Below are positions 17,636 through 27,462 of a stretch of 64,000 bases of DNA, piece by piece. The notes below the pieces were generated by a model. The model was not told the origin of the DNA and searched no databases. It saw only the letters and a list, made by a program, of their open reading frames with translations. The stretch's first letter is position 1; each line of letters opens with the position of its first letter. The position numbers and the translations under genes are program-made. The stretch spans positions 62,001 through 126,000 of the forward strand of contig JAHQWJ010000062.1 in the NCBI GenBank assembly GCA_029856125.1, written 5' to 3'. The stretch comes from Promethearchaeia archaeon (GTDB lineage: Archaea; Asgardarchaeota; Lokiarchaeia; Sigyniarchaeales; SOKP01).

Positions 17636-18364
17636 TTAATTCTGATGACCTGTGCGCCTAGCGGCGATTTGACCAACCTTTCGACCTGGAGGAGCATTTC
17701 TAGAAGTTGTTGTTGGTTTATGAGGTGACTGCTTTGCGCCCCCGCCATAAGGATGACTTGCGGCATTCATAGTAACTCCTCGTACGACCGGCCATTTTTT
17801 TGCTTTAGAGCGGTAAGCGTGGTGTGCGTTTCCTGCTTTCAGAAAAGGTTTATCTATTCTACCTCCACCTGCAACTACTCCTACGGTGCAAAGGCAATTT
17901 TCATTAAACCATTTTGTTTTTTTTGACCGAAATAGTACTTCAATATTTTTTCCAGATTTGTTTCGAACGATAGCAGAAACTCCGGATGCTCTTGCGAATT
18001 TACCTCCATCTTGTGGAGTACCTTCGATGTTAAATACAAGCGTTCCTATTGGCATTTTTTTAATTGGTAGGATATTTCCGACTGATACTTCTTGCCCGTA
18101 TCCCGTTTTTGATTGGAAAAATTCTTGTCCTTCATATATTCCTTCTGGAGGTAACCATAAACTTTTTTCCCCATCTTCGTACCTAATTCTAGCTACTGGG
18201 GCTCCTCTACCTGGAGCGTGGAGGAAATCAATCACTTTAAATTTTAACAATTTTTCATTTTTCTTGAAGGGACGATATTTTACCTTTCCTACATGTCGAT
18301 GACTTGGAGATCGAGCCCATAAATGGCCGTATCCTTTTCTTTGAGCTAATATACGCTTTCCCAT
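17636..18364 (-). CDS. rpl2: Large ribosomal subunit protein uL2
   Basis: This 242-aa protein begins 'MGKRILAQRKGYGHLW', typical for archaeal/eukaryotic L2/L8. It carries 'HAPGRGAPVARIRYEDG', 'GVVAGGGRIDKPFLKAG' and the C-terminal 'RGVTMNAASHPYGGGAKQ', where the conserved His contacts the peptidyl-transferase region. ATG at 18364 is chosen over a GTG three codons upstream. The gene stands alone here; none of the usual S10/spc-cluster ribosomal genes flank it, so it has moved out of its conserved operon. Confidence 0.97.
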   Translation of the reverse strand: MGKRILAQRKGYGHLWARSPSHRHVGKVKYRPFKKNEKLLKFKVIDFLHAPGRGAPVARIRYEDGEKSLWLPPEGIYEGQEFFQSKTGYGQEVSVGNILPIKKMPIGTLVFNIEGTPQDGGKFARASGVSAIVRNKSGKNIEVLFRSKKTKWFNENCLCTVGVVAGGGRIDKPFLKAGNAHHAYRSKAKKWPVVRGVTMNAASHPYGGGAKQSPHKPTTTSRNAPPGRKVGQIAARRTGHQN

Positions 18365-18460
18365 AAAGATCACTTACTATATCGAATTAGTAATATCTAA
18401 TTAATAAAAGTTTAAATTTTTTATTATTTTGCATAGCAATTATAGATTTGTGAGAAAAAA

Positions 18461-19831
18461 TTATTGTTTTTTTACAAAGGTTTTACTCTTTAATAGTCTA
18501 TCAATGTTGTAATTAAAAGCGATTGGTAGTTCCCGATCTATAAACTCTCCAGCGATATTTGTTAATAGTAGATTTTTAATTTCATTTGGATCTTGTGTTT
18601 GGCCAAGAACCCAACCAAGTTTAACGTAACCGACTTCTGGTAAAATATTCTTTCCAGGAATAACACCAAGATTTTGTAATTCTCTACCAGTGGAATATAC
18701 ATCCATTCCAACGAACCCATGTAAGGTTTGAGTGGTCATTAATATAGTAATTCCTTCTTGGATTGCTCTTTTAATAGATTCATAAATATATGTGCTAGTG
18801 TGACCAAGTCCTGTCCCTGCAAATACTATCCCTTTATAGCCATTATCGATATAAAAATCAATTAATTCACTTTCCATGCCAGGGTAAGAGTAGACTAATG
18901 CGATCTTCTTCTCAAATTTTGTCTTTAATATAATTTCTCGATTTGATCTCTTCTTATAATCTGAACTAAACATCTTAATTTTTCTGTTTTTGATCATGCC
19001 TAATGGAACTTGATCAATAGTACGGAATGCCTCTCTTACTGATGAATGCATTTTTCTGACGAGTGTACCCCTATGGATTAACCCATAATCATGTGAAGAG
19101 GATCCTAACATTGTGACCAAAACTTCCGAAATATCTGAACTTGCTACAACAGCAGCGTTGATCAAATTAAGAGCGGCATCAGAGGATGGTCGATCAGAGC
19201 TTCTTTGACTTCCTGTAATCACTACAGGAATAGACAAATTCTCAAGCATGAAAGCTAAAGCAGCACTTGTAAAGCTCATTGTGTCGGTTCCGTGTCCTAT
19301 TAATATTCCGTCGATTCCAGCATCTGCTGCGCTTTTAACCTTTTCTGCTAGTTCTTGCCAATATTCTGGTTTCATGTTTTCCGATAAAATCTCAAAAGCA
19401 GTCTCACATTCAAGGTTACATATCTCTGCTAGTTCTGGGACAGAACTAAACAATTCTCCAGGAGTGAAAGAGGGGATAACCGCACCGGTAGTATAATCTA
19501 GCCTTGATGCCACTGTTCCTCCTGTACCCAGAAGTTTGATGTTTGGTAAATTTTTATTTTTTGGGAATTTTTTTTCTGGAATTTTATAGATTGCCTCTTT
19601 TTTACCAGTTTTTTTAATCTCTATTACATCGTTTAAATTAATACCTAAATTATAATTGTTTTTTAACTTAATTTCAATAAAATTAGGAGCAGAATACTCA
19701 TTTCTAGGTAAAATTATCCCTTGTAAAGTGGTTTTTTTTGTTTTTAATTCGACGACATCCCAAATTTGAATATTATTCTTTTCTAGGTATTCTCTTGCTT
19801 TTTCTTTGTATCCTTTTAACGAATCACTCAT
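18461..19831 (-). CDS. gatD: Glutamyl-tRNA(Gln) amidotransferase subunit D
   Basis: This is the 456-aa asparaginase-like subunit of the archaea-specific GatDE complex. It liberates ammonia from asparagine or glutamine for GatE. After an N-terminal SH3-like region (to about residue 95) come the asparaginase motifs 'LLGTGGTVASRLDYTTGAV' and 'GILIGHGTDTMSFTSAALAF', then the conserved 'VVITGSQRSSDRPSSDAALN'. Its ATG abuts the gatE stop, so the pair is coupled in the order gatE-gatD. Confidence 0.96.
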   Translation of the reverse strand: MSDSLKGYKEKAREYLEKNNIQIWDVVELKTKKTTLQGIILPRNEYSAPNFIEIKLKNNYNLGINLNDVIEIKKTGKKEAIYKIPEKKFPKNKNLPNIKLLGTGGTVASRLDYTTGAVIPSFTPGELFSSVPELAEICNLECETAFEILSENMKPEYWQELAEKVKSAADAGIDGILIGHGTDTMSFTSAALAFMLENLSIPVVITGSQRSSDRPSSDAALNLINAAVVASSDISEVLVTMLGSSSHDYGLIHRGTLVRKMHSSVREAFRTIDQVPLGMIKNRKIKMFSSDYKKRSNREIILKTKFEKKIALVYSYPGMESELIDFYIDNGYKGIVFAGTGLGHTSTYIYESIKRAIQEGITILMTTQTLHGFVGMDVYSTGRELQNLGVIPGKNILPEVGYVKLGWVLGQTQDPNEIKNLLLTNIAGEFIDRELPIAFNYNIDRLLKSKTFVKKQ

Positions 19832-21751
19832 TTACTTCAACTCCTTTAATTTTAAACTTAATTTATTCTTCATTTCTCTTGAAATTATTGCTCCATCGAT
19901 TTTCCCCCTCACTTTTTTCATCACTTCTCCCATGAGAGGTCCAATTGCCCTCATACCTTTTTGTTTAACAATTTCGATGTTGGTATCTATTACATCATCG
20001 ATTATTTTTGATAATTCTTCCAAACTTATACTTTCAAGCTTTAATCGTTCTTTTATTTCGATAATTGTAAGTTCGGGAAGATCAGCTTTCATTATCATAA
20101 TTTCTTCTATCGCTTCTTTACTAATCTCTTTATTTTTTAAATACATGAAAATCTCTTCGAAATCAGATTCCTTAATATTACCGATATCTTTGCCTTCACG
20201 TCGAAGAGCTGTAGTAGTATTTAGAATCTTGTTTATTATTATAGATGGATTATCTGAATAAATTTTGATTAATTTTTTGAAGAGATTTAATTTTCCAGTG
20301 AAAAACAACTGTTTTACCGATGATTCTTCTATATGATAAGAGTTAGCATATTCTTCTATTACATTCCACGGATAATCGGGTAAATTTTCTTTAATCTCGT
20401 TAATATCGTTAATATCGTTCATAATTGCCCTTGAGTCTGTGTCAGGATACAACCTTGCACCACCATGTAATTCTCTTAAAAATTCAGTATTGCCATTTTC
20501 TAAAGCTCTCCTAGTTTCTGGAGGAACTCCTTTGAATGCTTGCTTCACTCTTTCAACTACAGTGGTCATTGCTTTAGAAACTTCTTCTTCTGTTCCTAAA
20601 ACTAAAATGAAACAATCATTTTCCTTTGAATTAAGCTTAGATTTTATTATTTTAACATCCTTATCGGAAAAATTATATTTTGTAAGATCTTCATCAGAAT
20701 GAATTATTCCATTTAATCCAGTTAAAGATTTAACTTTACTACTTACTTCTGTTCCAAATCGATAATCTGTAATTAAGAGTTTTCCAAAAATGTCTTTAAA
20801 TCCTGTTAAATTTATACCGTAAAGCTTCTTACCGGAGGATATTTCTTTAGACGCGAAATTAGAACTGGTATCTGAGAAAGATTCTGTCAAATCTGAATGT
20901 TTATTATGTACATCTCGTTCAGTTAATTTTCTTCTTTCTAATTCTTCTTTAACATTCAGAAGTCCAATTTGACGCGATATCTCGTGATTTATAAGGGGTT
21001 TTATCCAATCTAACTTCTGAACGCCTTTAATTTCAATTCTCGTCCCTTTTTTTATACTGACATTGATATCTTGTCGAATTGAACCGAGTACTTTCTTCAC
21101 ATTTGTAGACCATAATAATAATCCTAAACGCTCAGCACAGTCTCTACATTCCTCAGGATTATTTATATCGGGCTTAGTTGTGATCTCAACTAAAGGAATT
21201 CCCAACCTATCTAAGCGGAAATAATTAGTTCTATCAAAAGTTTTTATTTTCCTTGCTGAATCTTCTTCTAAGCTTAAAATCTCTATTCTCACTTTCTTTC
21301 CAGTTTTTAACGTAACAAAACCGTCTGTTCCAAGGATCATTGTTCTTTGAAACCCAGAAGGGACGCTTCCATCGAGATAATTCTTCCTGCAGACATGCAT
21401 TTCTTCGATAATATTGGAATTTAAAAGCAAAGCAATTTTTAAAGCGATTTTTCTCGCCTCACTATTACATAAAAAAGGAGGAGTTTCGTCTAATTCATAG
21501 GTACAAATCTCATCATTATAACATTCGTATTCTATATTTATGTTCTTCTCATATTCAGTAAGCATTGCTTTATCAAAGGTTCCCATCTCACCTAAAACTG
21601 GTCTCATTAATCGTTTTAGGGTAAAATCAGGGGGTTTTTTACCCAGAAGTTTACTTGGGCATCTACAAAATAGTTTCTTCTTAGTATTCAGTTGTTGATG
21701 GATTTCCAAACCGCACTTCATTCCTAATTCTTCATAATCAAAATCGTACAT
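19832..21751 (-). CDS. gatE: Glutamyl-tRNA(Gln) amidotransferase subunit E
   Basis: This 639-aa GatB-related kinase/amidase subunit activates and amidates Glu-tRNA(Gln). Motifs: N-terminal 'MKCGLEIHQQLNTKKKLFC', 'DGSVPSGFQRTMILGTDG', 'LEEDSARKI', 'RLDRLGIPLVEITTKPDI' and 'GSIRQDINVSIKKGTRIEIK'. The AspRS-like insertion domain specific to GatE is around residues 290-400. The C-terminal YqeY-like tail domain ends 'RAIGPLMGEVMKKVRGKID'. It forms an operon with gatD. Confidence 0.96.
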   Translation of the reverse strand: MYDFDYEELGMKCGLEIHQQLNTKKKLFCRCPSKLLGKKPPDFTLKRLMRPVLGEMGTFDKAMLTEYEKNINIEYECYNDEICTYELDETPPFLCNSEARKIALKIALLLNSNIIEEMHVCRKNYLDGSVPSGFQRTMILGTDGFVTLKTGKKVRIEILSLEEDSARKIKTFDRTNYFRLDRLGIPLVEITTKPDINNPEECRDCAERLGLLLWSTNVKKVLGSIRQDINVSIKKGTRIEIKGVQKLDWIKPLINHEISRQIGLLNVKEELERRKLTERDVHNKHSDLTESFSDTSSNFASKEISSGKKLYGINLTGFKDIFGKLLITDYRFGTEVSSKVKSLTGLNGIIHSDEDLTKYNFSDKDVKIIKSKLNSKENDCFILVLGTEEEVSKAMTTVVERVKQAFKGVPPETRRALENGNTEFLRELHGGARLYPDTDSRAIMNDINDINEIKENLPDYPWNVIEEYANSYHIEESSVKQLFFTGKLNLFKKLIKIYSDNPSIIINKILNTTTALRREGKDIGNIKESDFEEIFMYLKNKEISKEAIEEIMIMKADLPELTIIEIKERLKLESISLEELSKIIDDVIDTNIEIVKQKGMRAIGPLMGEVMKKVRGKIDGAIISREMKNKLSLKLKELK

Positions 21752-21939
21752 ATTAGATCATTTGAGATTTATATCGTTCTACTATGAACTGTTTAATTCA
21801 TTTTATAATTTTAATATATTGTATGGAAAATCTAAAATTTAGTTCATTTAGATAGGAAATTAGACTTATTTTTATTGTCCTTATATTTCCGATAAATTGC
21901 ATATTTGCTATAGTAAGACTTAAGTTCAAGAGGGTTGTG

Positions 21940-23568
21940 TTAACCAGTTAAATTTTTTGAGACATAATACCCATCAAGGTAATAACCAAGTTCATAAAAC
22001 CAGTCCCTCACACCTATACCACTTATTACCGCTAATTTTTTAGAGTTGAAATCTTCAAGAGCAATTTTTTCAGCGTTTTCCATTAGTTGTTTACCAAATC
22101 CGCGATGTTGAAGTTGCGTATTCCTAAGTGGTTTTTGATCTTTAGGAACTAATTCGCCTACGACTTTAACTTCCCTTACTACCATTGTTTTTCCATCATT
22201 CAACTCTGGTCTATGAGCGTATTCTGAAGGTCTTCTTAATCTCAAGTATGCTACGAGATAATCTTCCTTTTTATTTTCGTAAGATAGAAATATTTCTTGT
22301 CCATTAGAAGCTTCATAATCGTGACGATATAATTTAATATCTTCAAATAGATTTTCATCAAAAATTTTAGATTTTTTAGCAATTCCATATTCTCGACATC
22401 TTATGCAATTACATTTAGAATTATGTTCTTCTAATCTTTTGTGTATTAATTGTCTTAAATTACTTTTTTTACATCCGGCTTCAATTAAAAACGCAGGTAT
22501 ATCTCTCATAATTCTCTGTATTCTCACATAAGAAGGAATTTTTTGTTTTACATTTGATATTAATTCAATCAATTCATCTAATGAATATGGTGTAAATTCG
22601 CCTTCTTTCCACCAATCGTATAAGATAGTCCCTTTAATTACCACGCAAGGGTAAATTTTCAACATATCTGGGCGGTAATCGGGAGAAGAAAAAAGAACAT
22701 CAAACATTTCTATATCCTTAGAGTAGTTAGAACCGGGTAGGTTAGGCATCATATGAGCATTTATTTTCAATCCAGCGTCTTTTGCAATCCTTATAGCATC
22801 AATACTGTCTTGGGTTGTATGCCCTCTATTTACTTTTTTATACACATCGTCCAACACAGTTTGTATTCCAATTTCTACTCTAGTTGCTCCATATTTCAGC
22901 ATCATGTCTACATAAGGCTCTGTACAATAGTCAGGCCGAGTTTCAATTGTCAACCCTATCAGTCTTCTTTTTGAATTCTCCGCTAGTTTTTTGGCTGCTT
23001 CTAACGAAATAACTTTGCCCCCAATTACTCCTTCGTATGCTCCTTTAATAAATTCTTCTTGATAATCAATAGGAGTAGATAAGAAGGTTCCTCCCATACA
23101 AACTAATTCAATCTTATCTACGATATGGCCAATCGCTTCTAAATCTCTGATCCTACTGAGCACTTGCTCATAAGGATCATAATTATTATGTATAGATCTC
23201 ATCGCAGCCGGTTCATGACCAGTATACGATTGAGCTACTTTTTGATCAGGTTGGGAATCTTGTCCTGGACAATAAACACATTTTCCCGGACAAGGAAGAG
23301 GTTTTGTCATTATTGCAATGACAGACACGCCTGAAATAGTCCTTGTTATCCTCCTCTTTAAGAGTTGTGTAATAACACGTAATTCTTCTTCAGTAGCATG
23401 ATGCAGGATTTGAGCGTTCTTTATAACTTTATGGTACTTATATTTCTTTCCAAATTTTCCTTTAAGGTTTGTAATTTTATGGCGAGGAGTATTTGGATTT
23501 TTCAGTAAATATTCGATAATCTCTCTGGAGATTTTATGTTCTATTTCAGAATTTGTGAGCTCATTCAT
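21940..23568 (-). CDS. elp3: Elp3-family tRNA uridine C5 carboxymethyltransferase (radical SAM/GNAT)
   Basis: This 542-aa enzyme modifies wobble uridine 34 of tRNA. The radical SAM domain has the Elp3-specific cysteine cluster region 'KPLPCPGKCVYCPGQDSQ' followed by 'AQSYTGHEPAAMRSIHNNYD'. A zinc-binding stretch is visible at 'CNCIRCREYG'. The C-terminal GNAT domain ends 'LQHRGFGKQLMENAEKIA' (acetyl-CoA binding) and 'GIGVRDWFYELGYYLDGYYV'. It is full length for archaeal Elp3. Confidence 0.96.
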   Translation of the reverse strand: MNELTNSEIEHKISREIIEYLLKNPNTPRHKITNLKGKFGKKYKYHKVIKNAQILHHATEEELRVITQLLKRRITRTISGVSVIAIMTKPLPCPGKCVYCPGQDSQPDQKVAQSYTGHEPAAMRSIHNNYDPYEQVLSRIRDLEAIGHIVDKIELVCMGGTFLSTPIDYQEEFIKGAYEGVIGGKVISLEAAKKLAENSKRRLIGLTIETRPDYCTEPYVDMMLKYGATRVEIGIQTVLDDVYKKVNRGHTTQDSIDAIRIAKDAGLKINAHMMPNLPGSNYSKDIEMFDVLFSSPDYRPDMLKIYPCVVIKGTILYDWWKEGEFTPYSLDELIELISNVKQKIPSYVRIQRIMRDIPAFLIEAGCKKSNLRQLIHKRLEEHNSKCNCIRCREYGIAKKSKIFDENLFEDIKLYRHDYEASNGQEIFLSYENKKEDYLVAYLRLRRPSEYAHRPELNDGKTMVVREVKVVGELVPKDQKPLRNTQLQHRGFGKQLMENAEKIALEDFNSKKLAVISGIGVRDWFYELGYYLDGYYVSKNLTG

Positions 23569-23676
23569 TCTATATAGAATATTATGTGGTAAATGAAAAA
23601 AAATTTTGTATTTTTTGGATCAAATAACAATATATTCTTCTAATGTTAGATTTCGTTGGTTTAAATCAAAAATTTT

Positions 23677-24501
23677 CTATATTGAGATTTTTTTCCCAGA
23701 AAAATCTCTCTTATATTTTCCAAAATCTTCCATTTTTTCTAAAACTGCTGAAGTAAAAATGGGTCCATCATTACAAACTAATAATCCAAGGGGATCTATA
23801 ACGCATAGACCACACAATCCGCAACCACACCTCATAATTCTTTCAAGACTTGCTTGAAGTTCAATTTTATTCTCAAGACATATGTGGAGCAATTTATGCA
23901 TCATAATTTCAGGACCACAGGTAAAAACTACGGTATTTTGTAACTCCTCTCTGCTCATGCTTTTAATAAGGCTTTTAAAGATTTCTGTAGTAAAACCCTT
24001 TTCCCCGTAACTACCATCATCAGTGCAGAAATGAACTTCAAACCCTTCTTGATCGTGATAATTCATGTCGTTCTTGAACACGAGTTGTTTTTTTAACTTT
24101 GCACCAATAATTAACTTAAAATTATGCTTCAGTCTTTTTAGTTCTGAAGCGAGAAATTTAAGTGGAGCTACCCCTATTCCTCCCCCGATCAAAAAAAGAT
24201 TCTTATTCTTTTGTTGAGGAATGGTAAAGTAATTACCGATTGGACCTCTAACTCCAATATAATCGCCTATTTTAAGTTGGTGAATTGAATTAGTACATTC
24301 TCCAACATTTTGAACAGTTATCGCCCACTCATCATTATCGGAATAAGACGATATTGACATTGGAATTTCATCCACACCAGGTAACCAAATCATTAGGAAC
24401 TGTCCCGGTTTAGGTTTTATCATGTCTTGTTTTTTAAATATAATAGTTTTGACTCCATGGCACTCGTCGATGATTTTAGTTATTTTTACTGTTTTAAGCA
24501 T
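23677..24501 (-). CDS. pyrK: Dihydroorotate dehydrogenase electron-transfer subunit PyrK
   Basis: This 274-aa ferredoxin-reductase-type subunit passes electrons from the PyrD subunit through FAD and a 2Fe-2S cluster to NAD. It has the FAD site 'EIPMSISSYSDNDEWAITVQ' (RxYS-like), 'GPIGNYFTIP', 'FLIGGGIGVAPLKFLASELK' (NAD site) and 'VVFTCGPEIMMHK'. The cluster cysteines are in 'MRCGCGLCGLCVID' plus 'GLLVCNDGPIF'. ATG at 24501 is chosen; the TTG at 24513 would overlap pyrD. It lies just after pyrD, as is usual for the PyrD-B heterotetramer. Confidence 0.94.
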   Translation of the reverse strand: MLKTVKITKIIDECHGVKTIIFKKQDMIKPKPGQFLMIWLPGVDEIPMSISSYSDNDEWAITVQNVGECTNSIHQLKIGDYIGVRGPIGNYFTIPQQKNKNLFLIGGGIGVAPLKFLASELKRLKHNFKLIIGAKLKKQLVFKNDMNYHDQEGFEVHFCTDDGSYGEKGFTTEIFKSLIKSMSREELQNTVVFTCGPEIMMHKLLHICLENKIELQASLERIMRCGCGLCGLCVIDPLGLLVCNDGPIFTSAVLEKMEDFGKYKRDFSGKKISI

Positions 24502-24505
24502 GTTT

Positions 24506-25432
24506 TTAGTCAAAATCGGGTACCTCTTGCGTTTTGTAATTATGTGCTAAACCCTTAATTTCAGAGATTGAATTGTATTCGTTTTCTTTAAGATATTTTT
24601 TTAATCCCTGATTTATTTCGGAGATAATCCCATATCCTTGATAGAGAGCAGTTCCAATTTGAACAGCAGAAGCTCCTGCCAAGAAAAATTCAATCGCATC
24701 TTCATAAGTAGATACCCCTCCGCATCCAATTATAGGGATTTTTAAAATTTTATATAGATCGTAGATTTTTTTCACAGCTATGGGATGAATTGCATTTCCT
24801 GAAAGACCTCCACTTCCATGCGATAAAACAGGTCTTTTTACGTTAATATCAATCTTCATAGCAGCAAGAGTATTAATTGCGACTACTCCATCGGCACCCC
24901 CTTTCTGTGCTGCTATAGCAATTTCGCCCATATTGGTTACATTTGGGTTTAGTTTAACAAACAGAGGGACACTTATTTTCTCTTTTATAGCTTTAACAAC
25001 TGAATAAGTTAGATTTTTATCAATACCTATGCTTGATACTTCAGCATGCGGACAAGAGATGTTAATTTCAATAGCGTTGGCCCCTGCTTTTTCTGCTTTT
25101 GAGGCAACATCAATGTAAGAATCCGTTGTATCCCCGAAAACGCTTACAATTAAAGGGAAACCGAATTTTTTAATCTCTTTAATTTCTGTAATAAAACTAT
25201 CTATTCCAGGATTTCCAAGACCTACACTATTTAAAAACGAGCCATTATGTAATTCAATGATTGAAGGGTTCTTATATCCCTTTCTTCGGACAGGACCAAT
25301 TGATTTAGTAGTAATTGCGCCAAATCCTGCGTCAATTAACCTTTTCATACTAGAGTAAGAAACACCTAAAATGCCGGAGGCTAAAATTAAAGGAGAGTTT
25401 AATTTTAACTCAGAAAGATTTAGTTCAAGCAT
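24506..25432 (-). CDS. pyrD: Dihydroorotate dehydrogenase, catalytic subunit PyrD (class 1B)
   Basis: This 308-aa FMN-containing TIM barrel oxidises dihydroorotate to orotate. Motifs: 'LASGILGVSYSSMKRLIDAG', 'NSVGLGNPGIDSFITEI', 'NAIEINISCPHAEVSSIG' (class 1B catalytic Cys region), 'LFVKLNPNVTNMGEIA', and the FMN phosphate sites 'IIGCGGVSTYEDAIEFFLAG' and 'AVQIGTALYQG'. Coupling to pyrK confirms the NAD-dependent 1B type. Confidence 0.95.
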   Translation of the reverse strand: MLELNLSELKLNSPLILASGILGVSYSSMKRLIDAGFGAITTKSIGPVRRKGYKNPSIIELHNGSFLNSVGLGNPGIDSFITEIKEIKKFGFPLIVSVFGDTTDSYIDVASKAEKAGANAIEINISCPHAEVSSIGIDKNLTYSVVKAIKEKISVPLFVKLNPNVTNMGEIAIAAQKGGADGVVAINTLAAMKIDINVKRPVLSHGSGGLSGNAIHPIAVKKIYDLYKILKIPIIGCGGVSTYEDAIEFFLAGASAVQIGTALYQGYGIISEINQGLKKYLKENEYNSISEIKGLAHNYKTQEVPDFD

Positions 25433-25502
25433 TACTATTATTATGTAAGAAATGATTATTATTATTATTTGAGAAATTTTACTAAAGCAAGTGTATAGGA
25501 TA

Positions 25503-26726
25503 ATGAGATGTTATATTATTGATTCTTTAATAGGGATATTTGCTATTGATGATGGAGGAAATTTCCTTAATTATAGAGATTTCTTAGACGACATTCAAAA
25601 ATCAGTAAATTTTTATAATTCATTAAATAAAGATACTCTCTCAGAAGGGTATTTAGACTTTATGAGTGAATTAAATAATTCTGGTTTTGATGATTTTGTG
25701 TTTGATAATAGAAAACTAAAAGACATAACACTGCAAGATTTAGGATATAACACTTCTTTTGAAAAATTATCTTTAGAATTTAAAAATTTTCGCTTCAATT
25801 TGAGTGAGCAATTGAAAAAAATAGGTATCACGAAAACACGAGACGAGATTCTCTTTTTCTTTAAGAAAGTTGAAGAACAACTGATTAAAGAACAAATTAG
25901 TCAATTTGGAAGTAAGGGAGATGTAGAAGTTGTTCAAATCATAGAAACTTTGGATATTCTTAAAAAATCAATAAGTTTATTCTCAAGCCGCATGAGAGAA
26001 TGGTATGGTTTACATTTTCCAGAACTAGTTGATAAAATAATAGAAGATAATGTCCTTATAGCAAAACTCATTTCAGTTTTAGGAAATCGTGATAATTTCA
26101 CCTATAATAAGCTCGATCAAGAGTTTGGTTTTAAAGAAGCAAGAATTAAAATGCTGCAGAATTTAGCATCCCAATCAATGGGAGCGGATATTGATCTTAG
26201 CATAATTAAAAAATACGCTAACGAAATTTTATCTTTGGATGACTTTACACATGAATTAGAGAAATATTTAGATTTAGTAATGGAACAAATTGCTCCAAAT
26301 CTTTTTGCTTTAGTTGGAGGCTTAATTGGAGCGAAATTAATAGCAAAAGCGGGAAGTTTAAAAAAATTAGCATTCATGCCAGCTTCAAGAATTCAACTAT
26401 TGGGGGCTGAGAAAGCTTTATATAGGTTCCTTAAAACCGGCGAAAAACGCCCAAAGCACGGATTAATTTTTCAGTGGAACCTAATACGGGGAAGTAAGCC
26501 ATGGAATAGAGGGAAGATATCTCGAGTGATATCTGGAAAAATTGGTATTTCAGCAAAAGTAGATTATTTTGGAGGAGAGTTCGTAGCCGATGTGCTTTCA
26601 AAAGCGATAAACGAAAAAATTCAAGAAATTGAGGAGAAATATCCTAAACCTCCTCTAAAAAGAAGTGAGCCCAAAACTAAGATTAGATCGAATAAAAAAC
26701 AAACAAGTAAAAAAAAAAGGAGGTAA
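25503..26726 (+). CDS. nop5: C/D box sRNP core protein Nop5 (Nop56/58)
   Basis: This is the 407-aa scaffold of the archaeal box C/D 2'-O-methylation sRNP. The N-terminal domain 'MRCYIIDSLIGIFAIDDGG' leads to the long coiled coil. The NOP domain has 'IAPNLFALVGGLIGAKLIAK', 'LAFMPASRIQLLGAEKALYR' and 'HGLIFQWNLI'. The C terminus is Lys/Arg rich. ATG at 25503 fits homologues better than the GTG at 25491. It is directly followed by fibrillarin, the usual archaeal pairing. Confidence 0.96.
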   Translation: MRCYIIDSLIGIFAIDDGGNFLNYRDFLDDIQKSVNFYNSLNKDTLSEGYLDFMSELNNSGFDDFVFDNRKLKDITLQDLGYNTSFEKLSLEFKNFRFNLSEQLKKIGITKTRDEILFFFKKVEEQLIKEQISQFGSKGDVEVVQIIETLDILKKSISLFSSRMREWYGLHFPELVDKIIEDNVLIAKLISVLGNRDNFTYNKLDQEFGFKEARIKMLQNLASQSMGADIDLSIIKKYANEILSLDDFTHELEKYLDLVMEQIAPNLFALVGGLIGAKLIAKAGSLKKLAFMPASRIQLLGAEKALYRFLKTGEKRPKHGLIFQWNLIRGSKPWNRGKISRVISGKIGISAKVDYFGGEFVADVLSKAINEKIQEIEEKYPKPPLKRSEPKTKIRSNKKQTSKKKRR

Positions 26727-26733
26727 AGCTAAA

Positions 26734-27423
26734 TTGAGCAACATTAATTTAAGAACCCACCCAAAATTTTCCAATGTCTATATCTCGGGGTTACCACAGA
26801 ATCCAAAACTTTATTCTAAAAACCTAATTCCAGGCAATAAAGTATATGGGGAGAGGCTAATTACTTTTAAAGGAGAGGAATATCGAGAATGGGATCCTTT
26901 TAGAAGTAAATTAGCTGCGATGATATTGGAAAAGCCTTCGTTAGAATTCTTGACGAAAGATTTAAGTTGCTTGTATTTAGGAGCATCTTCTGGAACTACA
27001 ATTTCTCATCTTTCGGACATTGTTTACAACGGAGTTATTTACGGAGTCGAATTTGCTGAACGTAGTATGAGACAATTAATTCAAAACACCTATGAAAGAA
27101 AGAATATTGTCCCATTATTAGCTAACGCTAATTTTCCAGAAAGTTATGCTAAATCTATTTTTACTCCTATCGATCTAGTCTATCAAGACATCGCTCAACC
27201 TAATCAAGCACAAATAGCCATCGAAAACTGCAATTATTATCTAAAAAATAAGGGATTTTTAATTCTCGCAATAAAATCTCAATCAATTGACAGCGTAGAA
27301 AAGTCTGAAAAAATTTATATTCAAGAAAAAAAAATTATAGAAAAAGCGGGTTATGAAATAATTGATAGCATAAACATTCATAAGTACGCTGCAAATCACA
27401 TTATTTTAACTGTTCAAAAATGA
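26734..27423 (+). CDS. flpA: Fibrillarin-like rRNA/tRNA 2'-O-methyltransferase
   Basis: This 229-aa SAM-dependent methyltransferase is the catalytic subunit of the box C/D sRNP. Motifs: 'NKVYGERLITFKGEEYREWD', 'CLYLGASSGTTISHLSDIV' (SAM motif I), 'IYGVEFAERSMRQLI', 'VPLLANANFPESY' and 'IDLVYQDIAQPNQAQIA' (catalytic Asp). The ORF track extends upstream into nop5, but a strong GGAGGT site at 26719-26724 with a 9-nt spacer supports initiation at TTG 26734. This gives the usual family length. Confidence 0.95.
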   Translation: MSNINLRTHPKFSNVYISGLPQNPKLYSKNLIPGNKVYGERLITFKGEEYREWDPFRSKLAAMILEKPSLEFLTKDLSCLYLGASSGTTISHLSDIVYNGVIYGVEFAERSMRQLIQNTYERKNIVPLLANANFPESYAKSIFTPIDLVYQDIAQPNQAQIAIENCNYYLKNKGFLILAIKSQSIDSVEKSEKIYIQEKKIIEKAGYEIIDSINIHKYAANHIILTVQK

Positions 27424-27462
27424 TTTAAAACAGAGGAATCATAATAGATATAATTGTAAATC

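Noticed and set aside
17886-18302. 138-aa ORF antisense to the uL2 gene
   Set aside because: Shadow of a highly conserved ribosomal gene on the other strand.
19806-20261. 151-aa ORF antisense to gatE
   Set aside because: Low-complexity Ser/Ile/Phe composition, antisense to a conserved gene; a shadow.
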